This document shows positions 24,020 through 32,964 of a DNA stretch of 32,964 nucleotides, piece after piece (within the stretch, counting starts at the first letter, position 1; each line of letters begins with the position of its first letter). The translations under genes were made by a program, and so were the position numbers. The stretch is from positions 26,054 through 59,017 of the forward strand of contig QHOX01000006.1 of assembly GCA_003219465.1 (NCBI GenBank), given 5' to 3'. The DNA comes from Verrucomicrobiota bacterium. GTDB taxonomy: Bacteria > Verrucomicrobiota > Verrucomicrobiia > Chthoniobacterales > UBA10450. The notes beneath the pieces were generated by a model. That model was not told the DNA's origin. It did no database searches and saw only the letters and a list, made by a program, of their open reading frames with translations.

Positions 24020-24256
24020 TCACGGTTCCCGGAAATCCCCCGCGTGCTCGTGTGTTTCTATCACATTGCCAGCCGCATCATAAACACGAATCACGGCATC
24101 ATGTGAACGGCTGCGGTGCATGGTGTACCCAACTGCATTGCTCGCCGCGTTTGGTTCGGCATACCACAACCGACCAAAAGGCAGAGCGTCTGAAATTAGG
24201 TCGACGCCGCGATGATTTTTGCGCGGGCGGACTTCGTAAACGTGTACAGAAATCAC
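24020..24256 (-). CDS. Small RVYD/GNVIETHEH-family protein
   Basis: This 78-residue protein starts at GTG 24256 (MISVHVYEVRPRKNHRGVDL). It continues ISDALPFGRLWYAEPNAASN, AVGYTMHRSRSHDAVIRVYD and AAGNVIETHEHAGDFREP. It belongs to a small family that I associate with soil Verrucomicrobiota, of unknown function. A decayed C-terminal fragment of the same family lies at 3046-3128. It follows the zinc-ribbon gene by four bases, so the two probably form an operon. No signal peptide. Confidence 0.8.
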   Translation of the reverse strand: MISVHVYEVRPRKNHRGVDLISDALPFGRLWYAEPNAASNAVGYTMHRSRSHDAVIRVYDAAGNVIETHEHAGDFREP

Positions 24257-24260
24257 ATCA

Positions 24261-24713
24261 TTAACGGAAACAGGCGTTGCAGTGCGGACAAACGCTCACA
24301 CGGGCGTGCGATAGCTTACCACCACACGCCGAGCACTGATACCATGACGCTTTTCGGCTACCGTAGAACAAGAGCCAAAGTCCGAGGATACCGAAAACAA
24401 TAGGGAAGATGGCGGTCTTATAGGTCAGAATGGCAAAAACGAAGCAGACCGCGCCGATCCCTTGAAGCAAACATCCAACGCCGGCGAAACTAGACGCCTT
24501 CTCAATGCGTGCTCTCGCAGGGTGGATGACAGGTATCGGCGGCGGTATCGGCGGCGGCGACATAGAGGGCGGCAATTTCGTCGTCTGCTTGCAGTGAGGA
24601 CATTCAACAGGTTGTCCGGCAAGCCCAGATGGATATTCGATGTGGCCTTTACAGTGTTGGCACTCCGTCTTGACGTACGTGGTTTCCGGCATGGGCGTGC
24701 GGGATTCAATCAT
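24261..24713 (-). CDS. Zinc-ribbon membrane protein
   Basis: ATG 24713 (MIESRTPMPETTYVKTECQH) or ATG 24692 (MPETTYVK) is the likely start; the frame is open upstream without coherent sequence. The N-terminus has a zinc ribbon, CQHCKGHIEYPSG then VECPHCKQTTKLP. A proline-rich linker follows (PPPIPPPIPV). Two hydrophobic helices follow (FAGVGCLLQGIGAVCFVFAI and AIFPIVFGILGLWLLFYG). A second cysteine cluster ends the protein (CSACGGKLS and VCPHCNACF). The length is about 150 residues. Two zinc ribbons flanking a membrane hairpin suggest a sensor or assembly protein (inference). The family is unrecognised. Confidence 0.82.
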   Translation of the reverse strand: MIESRTPMPETTYVKTECQHCKGHIEYPSGLAGQPVECPHCKQTTKLPPSMSPPPIPPPIPVIHPARARIEKASSFAGVGCLLQGIGAVCFVFAILTYKTAIFPIVFGILGLWLLFYGSRKASWYQCSACGGKLSHARVSVCPHCNACFR

Positions 24714-25200
24714 AAAGCGGCGTGCGCCGTAAAGCGTGGAGAGATGCTGAATGACATCGGGGCTGAATCGCTTGCCGTTGGCTGTCCTGAGTGCGGCACT
24801 TCTTTTGGCTGAACGCGGCGCTGGCAAAATACTCCTTACAAACCGATTCGAATCCCGGCCGTCGCGACCTGCGATCTAATTTGTTGTCGCGCCGCTCCGT
24901 GCCTTTCCGTTCCAATTCCGCACGCGCGTTCGTTAGGTCCGACGCCTCCAGCGCGATTCGGCGCGGCGACGTTCGGCCGTTGCCAACACTGATGCGAAGC
25001 TGCGCGTAAAACCGTTCGCCGCGTTTTCATAATCCAGGAACTTTGCGTTTGCGCGAATCATGGACTGCCTGAAAAGTTGGCCTGGTGCGCGCCGCGTTGC
25101 GCAGATACCCGGATTGTCCGTCCGGCAAGTTTTTGTGTTCGGAATAGCTCATATAGTTTTCATGGCGCGTCAAAAAAGGTGTAGTAAAAACTGTAGTCAC
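24714..25200. other. Non-coding or decayed stretch before tRNA-Leu
   Basis: About 490 bp between the zinc-ribbon gene and tRNA-Leu. Short frames cross it on both strands, but I find no signal peptide, domain motif or ribosome binding site. It may contain a degraded gene and the promoter of the zinc-ribbon operon. Confidence 0.45.
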
Positions 25201-25287
25201 GCCGATGTGGCGGAATGGTAGACGCAACGGACTTAAAATCCGTTGGGCCGTAATAGGCCCGTGCCGGTTCGAGTCCGGCCATCGGCA
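25201..25287 (+). tRNA. tRNA-Leu (anticodon TAA)
   Basis: A complete 87-base class II tRNA: acceptor GCCGATG pairs with CATCGGC followed by discriminator A. The D arm contains TGGTAGACGC. The anticodon stem ACGGA/TCCGT encloses CTTAAAA with TAA as the anticodon. The variable arm GGGCCGTAATAGGCCC forms its own hairpin. The T arm is GCCGG TTCGAGT CCGGC. No CCA is encoded. Confidence 0.97.
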
Positions 25288-25362
25288 GTTTTCTCGTCGT
25301 CGATTGCGCATTTCCGATTGTGGACTGTAGATTCCGCAGGACGGCAATATCCATCGATAATT

Positions 25363-25749
25363 ATGGCGTCTGATTCAATCGAGCAGCGGATGACACGAGT
25401 CGGTATTCGCGAGGCCGATCTGGAAGAAAGCTTTGCGCGATCCAGCGGGCCGGGCGGTCAAAATGTCAACAAGGTCGCCACCGCAGTAACGCTGCGCCAT
25501 CTCCCGAGCGGCATCAGCGTCTCTGTCCAGGATTCGCGTTCGCAAGCGGTAAATCGCAAGCTCGCCCGCGAACGCTTGCTCCAGGCTATCGAGAGCGCGC
25601 GACAAAAACGCCGCGCTGCGGAGATTGCGGAGCGGGAAAAGGCGCGCCGAACAAAATCGCCGAGACCAGCCGTGCTGAAGAGGAAAATCTTGGAGGAAAA
25701 GCGCAAACGCGGTGAGCTAAAGAAGCAGCGGGCAAAGGTTCAAATTTGA
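25363..25749 (+). CDS. Peptide chain release factor-like protein with GGQ domain (ArfB/RF-1 type)
   Basis: The start at ATG 25363 gives 128 residues. Residues of about 14-70 form the class I release-factor catalytic domain: [20 protein letters not shown] with GGQ at 31-33, then [20 protein letters not shown]. The rest is a basic, charged tail ([34 protein letters not shown]). GGQ proteins of this size hydrolyse peptidyl-tRNA on stalled ribosomes, and the basic tail is thought to enter the mRNA channel. It could also be a stand-alone RF-H-like factor. It lies 75 bp after tRNA-Leu and 74 bp before a small lipoprotein gene. Confidence 0.92.
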   Translation: MASDSIEQRMTRVGIREADLEESFARSSGPGGQNVNKVATAVTLRHLPSGISVSVQDSRSQAVNRKLARERLLQAIESARQKRRAAEIAEREKARRTKSPRPAVLKRKILEEKRKRGELKKQRAKVQI

Positions 25750-25823
25750 GAAGAATTCGTCATCCTAATACATCTGCCGACGCAACTTGCGACGAATTGT
25801 TTGTTGAAGAAACAATTCACGTT

Positions 25824-26000
25824 ATGAAAAAGGGAATGATATTAACTGCTGCCTTAGCCGTGGTGGGACTGACACTGGTTTCCTGCGCTAGCGAGCCGGA
25901 GGCCACCACTACCACAACGCGTCAAACCACTGTCACGACAGCGCCTCCTCCACCTACTCAAACTACGACAACAACGACGCACATGGGCGGCGGCTACTAA
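25824..26000 (+). CDS. Small threonine-rich lipoprotein
   Basis: ATG 25824 opens a lipoprotein signal ending GLTLVSC with the cysteine at residue 24. The mature 35 residues are almost entirely T/P/A (VTTAPPPPTQTTTTTTHMGG). The total length is 58 residues. Such short lipoproteins are common in this type of genome and often have no known function. The frame extends upstream to 25746 but that part looks non-coding. A hairpin follows immediately, between this gene and the convergent gyrA. Confidence 0.8.
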   Translation: MKKGMILTAALAVVGLTLVSCASEPEATTTTTRQTTVTTAPPPPTQTTTTTTHMGGGY

Positions 26001-26003
26001 GGT

Positions 26004-26040
26004 AGAGACGCCTCGCTGGGGCGCGGACAGCGCCGTCTCT
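26004..26040. terminator. Hairpin between convergent genes
   Basis: AGAGACG at 26004-26010 pairs with CGTCTCT at 26034-26040. Inside it CGCTG (26014-26018) pairs with CAGCG (26028-26032). It sits between the stop codons of the lipoprotein gene and gyrA, 3 and 12 bp away. There is no T-run, but position and symmetry suit a bidirectional terminator. Confidence 0.5.
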
Positions 26041-26052
26041 GCGCCCAGGCTG

Positions 26053-28653
26053 TTACAATTTTTGGCTCGCCGCGTCGGTGCTTTGCGCTTGCTCTTCCTC
26101 CGCCTGACTTACTACGGGCGCAATGGCCTGAAGCTTTTCGCCATTGCGTAGGTCCATCAGTTTCACGCCCATCGTATTGCGGCCGGTCTCGCGAATTTCT
26201 CTCACTCGCGTGCGCACCATTTGGCCCTTGTTAGTGATGAGCATGAGTTCATCCGTCTCGCGCACGCTGAGCGCGCCAACGACTTCGCCGGTTTTCTCGC
26301 CGGCTTTCATCGTGATAATGCCTTTGCCGCCGCGCGATTGCCGTCGGTATTCGTCGAAGGGCGTGCGCTTGCCAATCCCATTCTCGCCGGCCACGAGGAG
26401 CATCGCGTCAGCATCAACAATGGCGATGGCGACGACGTGATCGTCTTTCTCCGGGCGAATTCCCCATACGCCGACGGTGTTGCGGCCCTGATCGCGCAAT
26501 TGCTCTTCATGGAAACGCAAGCTCATTCCCATCCTGGTAATGAGCACGACCTCGTTGTTGCCATTCGTTAGTTTCGCGTCGATCAAGCGATCGCCCTCTT
26601 CGATTTGAATGGCGATAATGCCGCCGCGGCGGACGTTCGCGTAGTCGGACAGATTCGATTTTTTGACGATGCCGGATTGTGTCGCGAATACGATATGCAG
26701 ATTTTCGTCCCATGTCTGATCGACAGCATTCGGCCCTGTGCCTGATTTTTTGGATTGGACGCGAATCGTGGCTGCGATCTTTTCATCGGGCTTCAGCTCA
26801 AGGATGTTTGCGATAGAACGCCCTTTTGCCGCGCGTCCCATCTCGGGAATTTCGTAAACTTTTTCCACATACGCGCGTCCCCTGGCCGTGAAGAACATCA
26901 GGTAATCGTGCGTGGTGGCGGCAAAAAGATGTTCGACGAAATCGCCTTCCTCCTCTTCGGTTGCGCCTTCGCGCGTTTGCATTCCGATGACGCCTTTACC
27001 GCCGCGCCGCTGCGCGCGAAATGCGCTAACGGCCGTGCGCTTGATAAAGCCGCCGTGGGTGATGCTGATGATGCAACCCTCATTGACGATAAGATCTTCC
27101 ACATTGATCTCGGCTTGGTCGGCGGCAATTTCCGTCAGGCGAGGGGAGCCGTACTTGTCGCGGATTTCGCGCAGTTCTTTCTTGATGATGGTGAAGACGC
27201 GCTGTTCCTTGGCGAGAATGTCGCGCAAATCGTTGATAGTCTCGACGAGCTCCTTGTATTCGCTGACGATTTTCTCGCGCTCAAGTCCGGTCAGTTGATA
27301 CAGACGCAGGTTCAGGATTTCGTCTGCCTGTTGTTCGCTGAATGCATAGCGACCCTCGGTGAGGCGCGCAGGATTGCGAATCAGAATACCGAGTTGTTCG
27401 ACCTGGAGTTTCGTAAATTCGAATGCGAGCAGCTTCACTCGCGCTTCATCGCGATTAGCTGATCCGCGAATAATGCGCAGGAATTCATCGAGATTGGCGA
27501 GCGCAATGAGATAACCTTCCAGCGTTTCCGCGCGCTCTTCGGCCTTGCGCAGTTCGTATCGCGTGCGGCGCAGAACCACTTCCCGGCGATGATCTATGTA
27601 GACCGCATTAGCGTCCTTAAGCGGCAGCAGCTTCGGCCGGCCGTGGTCAATCGCCAACATCGTCGCGGCAAACGAACTCTCCAACGCGGTGTGTTTGTAG
27701 AGATTGGCAATGATGACTTTCGGGTTGGCGTCCCGTTTGAGCTCGATGACGACGCGGGTGTTTTCGTCTGATTGATCGCCGACGTAGCTGATGTCGGTGA
27801 GCACTTTTTCGTTCACCAGCTGCGCTATGCGCTCAACCAACGTGGCGCGGTTCACGCCATAAGGAATTTGGGTGATGACGATTTGTTCACGGCCGCCTTT
27901 GAGTTCTTCTACGCCCGCTTTGCCGCGTACCTTCATGCTGCCGCGGCCGGTCTCGAAGTACTGGCGGATCCCACCCATACCGCAGATCACGCAGCCGGTA
28001 GGAAAGTCAGGCCCCTTCACATGCTTCATCAGCTCGTCCAGCGTGATGTCAGGATTGTCGATTTGCGCGCAGATGCCGTCGATTACTTCGACCAGGTTGT
28101 GCGGCGGAATATTCGTGGCCATTCCGACGGCGATGCCGGTTCCGCCGTTGACGAGCAAGTTAGGAAATGCAGCAGGGAAAACCGTCGGTTCGGTGCGTGT
28201 CTCGTCGTAATTGGGAACGAAATCGACGGTGTCCTTATCCATGTCGGTCATCAGCGCCGCGCCGAGGTGGGTCATGCGCGCCTCGGTATAACGCATCGCC
28301 GCTGGCGGATCGCCTTCGACGGATCCGAAATTCCCCTGACCGTCGACCAACCGTTCACGCATGGCCCACGGCTGCGCCATGTGGACCAGGGTGGGGTAAA
28401 TCACCGCTTCGCCGTGCGGGTGATAATTACCGCTGGTATCGCCGCAGATCTTTGCGCATTTACGATGCTGCCGCCCCGGGAAAAGCGACAAGTCGTGCAT
28501 CGCGTAAAGAATTCTCCGCTGCGACGGCTTGAGACCGTCGCGCGCATCCGGCAACGCGCGAGAAATGATGACCGACATCGAGTAATCGAGAAATGATCGC
28601 GATACTTCCTCGGCTACATTTATGGGCTCTACTTTTTCGTTTGGATTCAACAT
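26053..28653 (-). CDS. gyrA: DNA gyrase subunit A
   Basis: The 866-residue protein (start ATG 28653; the frame is open 22 codons earlier without support) is a full-length GyrA, the subunit that cuts and reseals DNA during supercoiling with GyrB. The catalytic tyrosine is Tyr122 in AAMRYTEARM. The winged-helix region and the quinolone pocket run from about 66 to 130; positions 83 and 87 are Ala and Pro (HPHGEAVIYP), not the Ser and Asp of Escherichia coli. The breakage-reunion and coiled-coil gate extend to about 500. The C-terminal beta-pinwheel carries the GyrA box QRRGGKG near residue 560 and a similar RQSRGGKG motif later. It is the third gene of a gyrB-sulfotransferase-gyrA unit, 8 bp after the sulfotransferase stop. 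Confidence 0.97.
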   Translation of the reverse strand: MLNPNEKVEPINVAEEVSRSFLDYSMSVIISRALPDARDGLKPSQRRILYAMHDLSLFPGRQHRKCAKICGDTSGNYHPHGEAVIYPTLVHMAQPWAMRERLVDGQGNFGSVEGDPPAAMRYTEARMTHLGAALMTDMDKDTVDFVPNYDETRTEPTVFPAAFPNLLVNGGTGIAVGMATNIPPHNLVEVIDGICAQIDNPDITLDELMKHVKGPDFPTGCVICGMGGIRQYFETGRGSMKVRGKAGVEELKGGREQIVITQIPYGVNRATLVERIAQLVNEKVLTDISYVGDQSDENTRVVIELKRDANPKVIIANLYKHTALESSFAATMLAIDHGRPKLLPLKDANAVYIDHRREVVLRRTRYELRKAEERAETLEGYLIALANLDEFLRIIRGSANRDEARVKLLAFEFTKLQVEQLGILIRNPARLTEGRYAFSEQQADEILNLRLYQLTGLEREKIVSEYKELVETINDLRDILAKEQRVFTIIKKELREIRDKYGSPRLTEIAADQAEINVEDLIVNEGCIISITHGGFIKRTAVSAFRAQRRGGKGVIGMQTREGATEEEEGDFVEHLFAATTHDYLMFFTARGRAYVEKVYEIPEMGRAAKGRSIANILELKPDEKIAATIRVQSKKSGTGPNAVDQTWDENLHIVFATQSGIVKKSNLSDYANVRRGGIIAIQIEEGDRLIDAKLTNGNNEVVLITRMGMSLRFHEEQLRDQGRNTVGVWGIRPEKDDHVVAIAIVDADAMLLVAGENGIGKRTPFDEYRRQSRGGKGIITMKAGEKTGEVVGALSVRETDELMLITNKGQMVRTRVREIRETGRNTMGVKLMDLRNGEKLQAIAPVVSQAEEEQAQSTDAASQKL

Positions 28654-28661
28654 GGCGTGGT

Positions 28662-29441
28662 TTAGCCAGAAGCTGGCGAGTATGCAGAAGGACGTTCCGC
28701 GAGGAAGCGCTCCTCCCACATGCGCGAAATCTCATCGGCTTGCCGCGTCGTCACAGGTGGACTGACCCGCGCACCAGCCGGAAGTTTGATTCTCAGAAAA
28801 TTCAGTACTTCGTGGATCGTCGTCTCGTAATCCTGGCAGAGTCTTTCATACTCCACCTCGAACGGTTTGATTCCGATCCGTCGGAAGAAATCATCCCAGA
28901 GTTTGTCCTGGCGTTCAGCTTCGTGCAGTGACTGCTCGATTAGGTCCGGATCGAACTCCGGTTCTCGCAGAACGTTTTTGCCCTCCTGCACTTTCCAAAG
29001 TCCTGTCTGAAGTGCTCGAGCCGTGGAGAGTGCCTGGCGCAATTTGTGACGTCGCACAATTCGAACAAAACGAAGACTCGGGAAAGCGCTGCGCAACAGC
29101 TCCAGATCGCTTGTTGTAGAATTTCCAAAACCGTGTGCCTCTCGCAGCCGCGCGAGGAAATCGTCCAGATACCAGCTCATCAGTTTGAAACCGAACACCT
29201 CGTTGCGTGTTATCTTTGTGTCCACGATAGCGCGGACATATGCGGCGTAATCAGCAGCCCGATCAATCCCGAGCTCCGCGGCATAGCGGGATTCGGCCTT
29301 TGGCAGAAAAAATTGTTTAGGCATGCCTGCTCGGCGGGTGTCGCGCAACCCGTCGGTGAGCAAATTGCTCCCCGAACGAGGGATCGTGCAAACAACATAA
29401 CAACGCCGCGGGTGACGCAGCTTATGAAACAAACCTCCCAT
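28662..29441 (-). CDS. Stf0-like sulfotransferase between gyrB and gyrA
   Basis: The 259-residue soluble protein has the PAPS-binding phosphate loop YVVCTIPRSGSNLLTDGL at about 15-32. It continues GFKLMSWYLDDFLARLRE and FPSLRFVRIVRRHKLRQALS, the second cofactor-binding region, with W(K)VQEG after it. The order and sequence are those of the Stf0 family (trehalose 2-sulfotransferase type). It would transfer sulfate from PAPS to a sugar hydroxyl; the acceptor cannot be predicted. The start ATG 29441 is 5 bp after the gyrB stop, and its own stop is 8 bp before gyrA. It is therefore almost certainly cotranscribed and perhaps translationally coupled with both gyrase genes. Confidence 0.9.
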   Translation of the reverse strand: MGGLFHKLRHPRRCYVVCTIPRSGSNLLTDGLRDTRRAGMPKQFFLPKAESRYAAELGIDRAADYAAYVRAIVDTKITRNEVFGFKLMSWYLDDFLARLREAHGFGNSTTSDLELLRSAFPSLRFVRIVRRHKLRQALSTARALQTGLWKVQEGKNVLREPEFDPDLIEQSLHEAERQDKLWDDFFRRIGIKPFEVEYERLCQDYETTIHEVLNFLRIKLPAGARVSPPVTTRQADEISRMWEERFLAERPSAYSPASG

Positions 29442-29446
29442 CTCGT

Positions 29447-32029
<2,583 letters not shown>

Positions 32030-32219
32030 TCAAGAGCATAGCTGAAAAAGGCTCGGCAACAACAAATAATCTCGTTGTATCGAGGCGGTTATTTCCGCTA
32101 CTAATTGGATGCCGCTCTGTCGCCAAGCCCACTATATTGTGGTCGGGCTACGTGATACGCAATTGCCAATCTTAGTGTCTTGACCAGTCCTTTTGCGACC
32201 CTGAAAATAGGCTCTTTTT

Positions 32220-32855
32220 ATGCGCCTCCAAGCCCTCTGGGAAGCACGCTGGATTCTAACCTTTCTTACGCTGCTCGCGATCGTTTTCGGATTGTTCTCG
32301 GCATGGGCATTCTGGTTCTTTGTGCTGCTCTGTTTGTGCACTATCGCGTTTTTCCGAGATCCCGAACGCGCAGCGCCCGCAGATCCAAACGTGATCGTCG
32401 CCGCTGCGGATGGCACAGTGATGGACATCGTGGAGCTGGATGAAAAGGAAGTGCTGAAAAACAAAACGCGCCGCGTAGGAATTTTTTTGTCGATCTTCGA
32501 CGTGCATACCAATCGTGCGCCGATCGACGGCCGCGTCGTTTACCGTCAGCAACGGCCGGGGCTTTTTCTCGACGCGCGCCGGCCGGATTGTTCCGAGAAA
32601 AATGAATCAATGACGTGGGCATTTGAGAACCCGCGCGTCACAGTTGTTGTGCGGCAAATCACGGGCGCAATCGCAAGACGTATCGTGGCGTGGGCGAACG
32701 TCGGCGACGAATTAAAAAAAGGCGAACGCTTCGGGATGATTCGCTTCGGCTCGCGAACGGAATTATATTTGCCGCTTTCCGCCACCGTTCTCGTCGAGGT
32801 AGGCGACCACGTGGCGGGTGGAGCGACCCCGATTGCGCGACTGCCTAACGAATGA
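32220..32855 (+). CDS. psd: Phosphatidylserine decarboxylase (short, archaetidylserine-type)
   Basis: The 211-residue membrane-associated enzyme starts at ATG 32220. Two hydrophobic helices lead (WILTFLTLLAIVFGLFSAWA and FWFFVLLCLCTIAFF). The decarboxylase domain then has FRDPERAAPADPNVIVAAAD, GIFLSIFDVHTNRAPIDGRV and the self-cleavage site GMIRFGSRTELYLP. The Gly-Ser bond in RFGS is where the proenzyme splits to form the pyruvoyl cofactor. It converts phosphatidylserine to phosphatidylethanolamine at the inner membrane. The stop overlaps the start of the next gene (ATGA), so psd and pssA are coupled. Confidence 0.95.
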   Translation: MRLQALWEARWILTFLTLLAIVFGLFSAWAFWFFVLLCLCTIAFFRDPERAAPADPNVIVAAADGTVMDIVELDEKEVLKNKTRRVGIFLSIFDVHTNRAPIDGRVVYRQQRPGLFLDARRPDCSEKNESMTWAFENPRVTVVVRQITGAIARRIVAWANVGDELKKGERFGMIRFGSRTELYLPLSATVLVEVGDHVAGGATPIARLPNE

Positions 32856-32964
32856 ACGAGCAACCTTCGAAAATATATCTCCTGCCGAATCTAATGACGG
32901 CGGGAAATCTGTTTTATGGATTCACCGCCACCCTCAAAATTTTGGAGGGCGCCTTACTGCAAGC
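32852..32964 (+). CDS. pssA: CDP-diacylglycerol-serine O-phosphatidyltransferase, N-terminus only
   Basis: An open frame begins at ATG 32852, overlapping the psd stop by four bases, and runs off the window. It reads MNEQPSKIYLLPNLMTAGNL and FYGFTATLKILEGALLQ. This is the typical first segment of PssA (LPNLxTxxNLFxGF), a CDP-alcohol phosphatidyltransferase that makes phosphatidylserine. The enzyme supplies the substrate of the preceding gene, which strengthens the call. Only 37 complete codons are visible, so the catalytic motif is outside the window. Confidence 0.88.
   Translation, partial: MNEQPSKIYLLPNLMTAGNLFYGFTATLKILEGALLQ

Noticed and set aside
25027-25152. Minus-strand peptide beginning MSYSEHKNLPDGQSG next to tRNA-Leu
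   Set aside because: It lies in a degenerate region without a ribosome binding site; no recognisable family.
26755-27462. Forward frame of 235 codons opposite gyrA
   Set aside because: Antisense to an unambiguous gyrase gene, with no start signal or domain.
27772-28596. Forward frame of 274 codons opposite gyrA
   Set aside because: Same reason: shadow of the conserved N-terminal gyrA codons.

Overview
The window reads as chromosomal DNA of a soil-type Verrucomicrobiota, most likely a Chthoniobacterales/Udaeobacter-like lineage. This is inferred from remembered family resemblance: several small proteins that I associate with that group (the KYWEI, GWKAFEAPGVEPVF, RVYD-GNVIETHEH and SGISKVYFSELP families) and a GyrA with the HPHGEAVIYP quinolone region. 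I could not confirm it by a search. Layout. (1) 1-4070 is accessory and decaying: a secreted coiled-coil protein cut by the window edge, two truncated small secreted genes abutting head-on, an intact secreted beta-helix protein, a row of small frameshifted genes, and a membrane gene interrupted by an amber codon. (2) 4072-9827 holds tRNA-Glu(CTC), a secreted acidic-tailed protein, an EamA permease, a lipoprotein alpha/beta hydrolase and a six-helix membrane protein built from an internal duplication. (3) 9910-20685 is the most unusual part: about eleven minus-strand genes with gaps under 160 bp, starting with a caspase-like protease and continuing with a GH25 lysozyme carrying a Q/D/T-rich repeat domain, two unrecognised ~700-residue proteins, CARDB-like small proteins, a GH75-type chitosanase, a membrane protein split by a frameshift, a frameshifted lipoprotein and a small soluble protein. 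A LuxR-type HTH regulator diverges from the protease gene. The shared intergenic region carries a long inverted repeat, and one arm matches 18 of 19 bases with a site upstream of a nearby lipoprotein gene. (4) 22174-25200 is again accessory: lipoprotein, M16 peptidase stub abutting a frameshifted KYWEI copy, membrane protein, small paralogue and zinc-ribbon protein. (5) 25201-32964 is housekeeping and intact: tRNA-Leu(TAA), a GGQ release-factor-like protein, a small lipoprotein, gyrB-stf0-gyrA as a tight operon, and psd-pssA diverging from it. The two gyrase genes (about 5.2 kb) have no frame defect, while the accessory segments contain at least six independent indels or nonsense changes. This suggests real gene decay there rather than uniformly poor sequence, although assembly error at homopolymers cannot be excluded without reads. 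How the genes may work together: the protease cluster combines a predicted cytoplasmic protease, two cell-wall/polysaccharide hydrolases without signal peptides, large structural-looking proteins and membrane components, all apparently under a dedicated regulator. This is the best candidate in the window for an undescribed system; its function is inference only.
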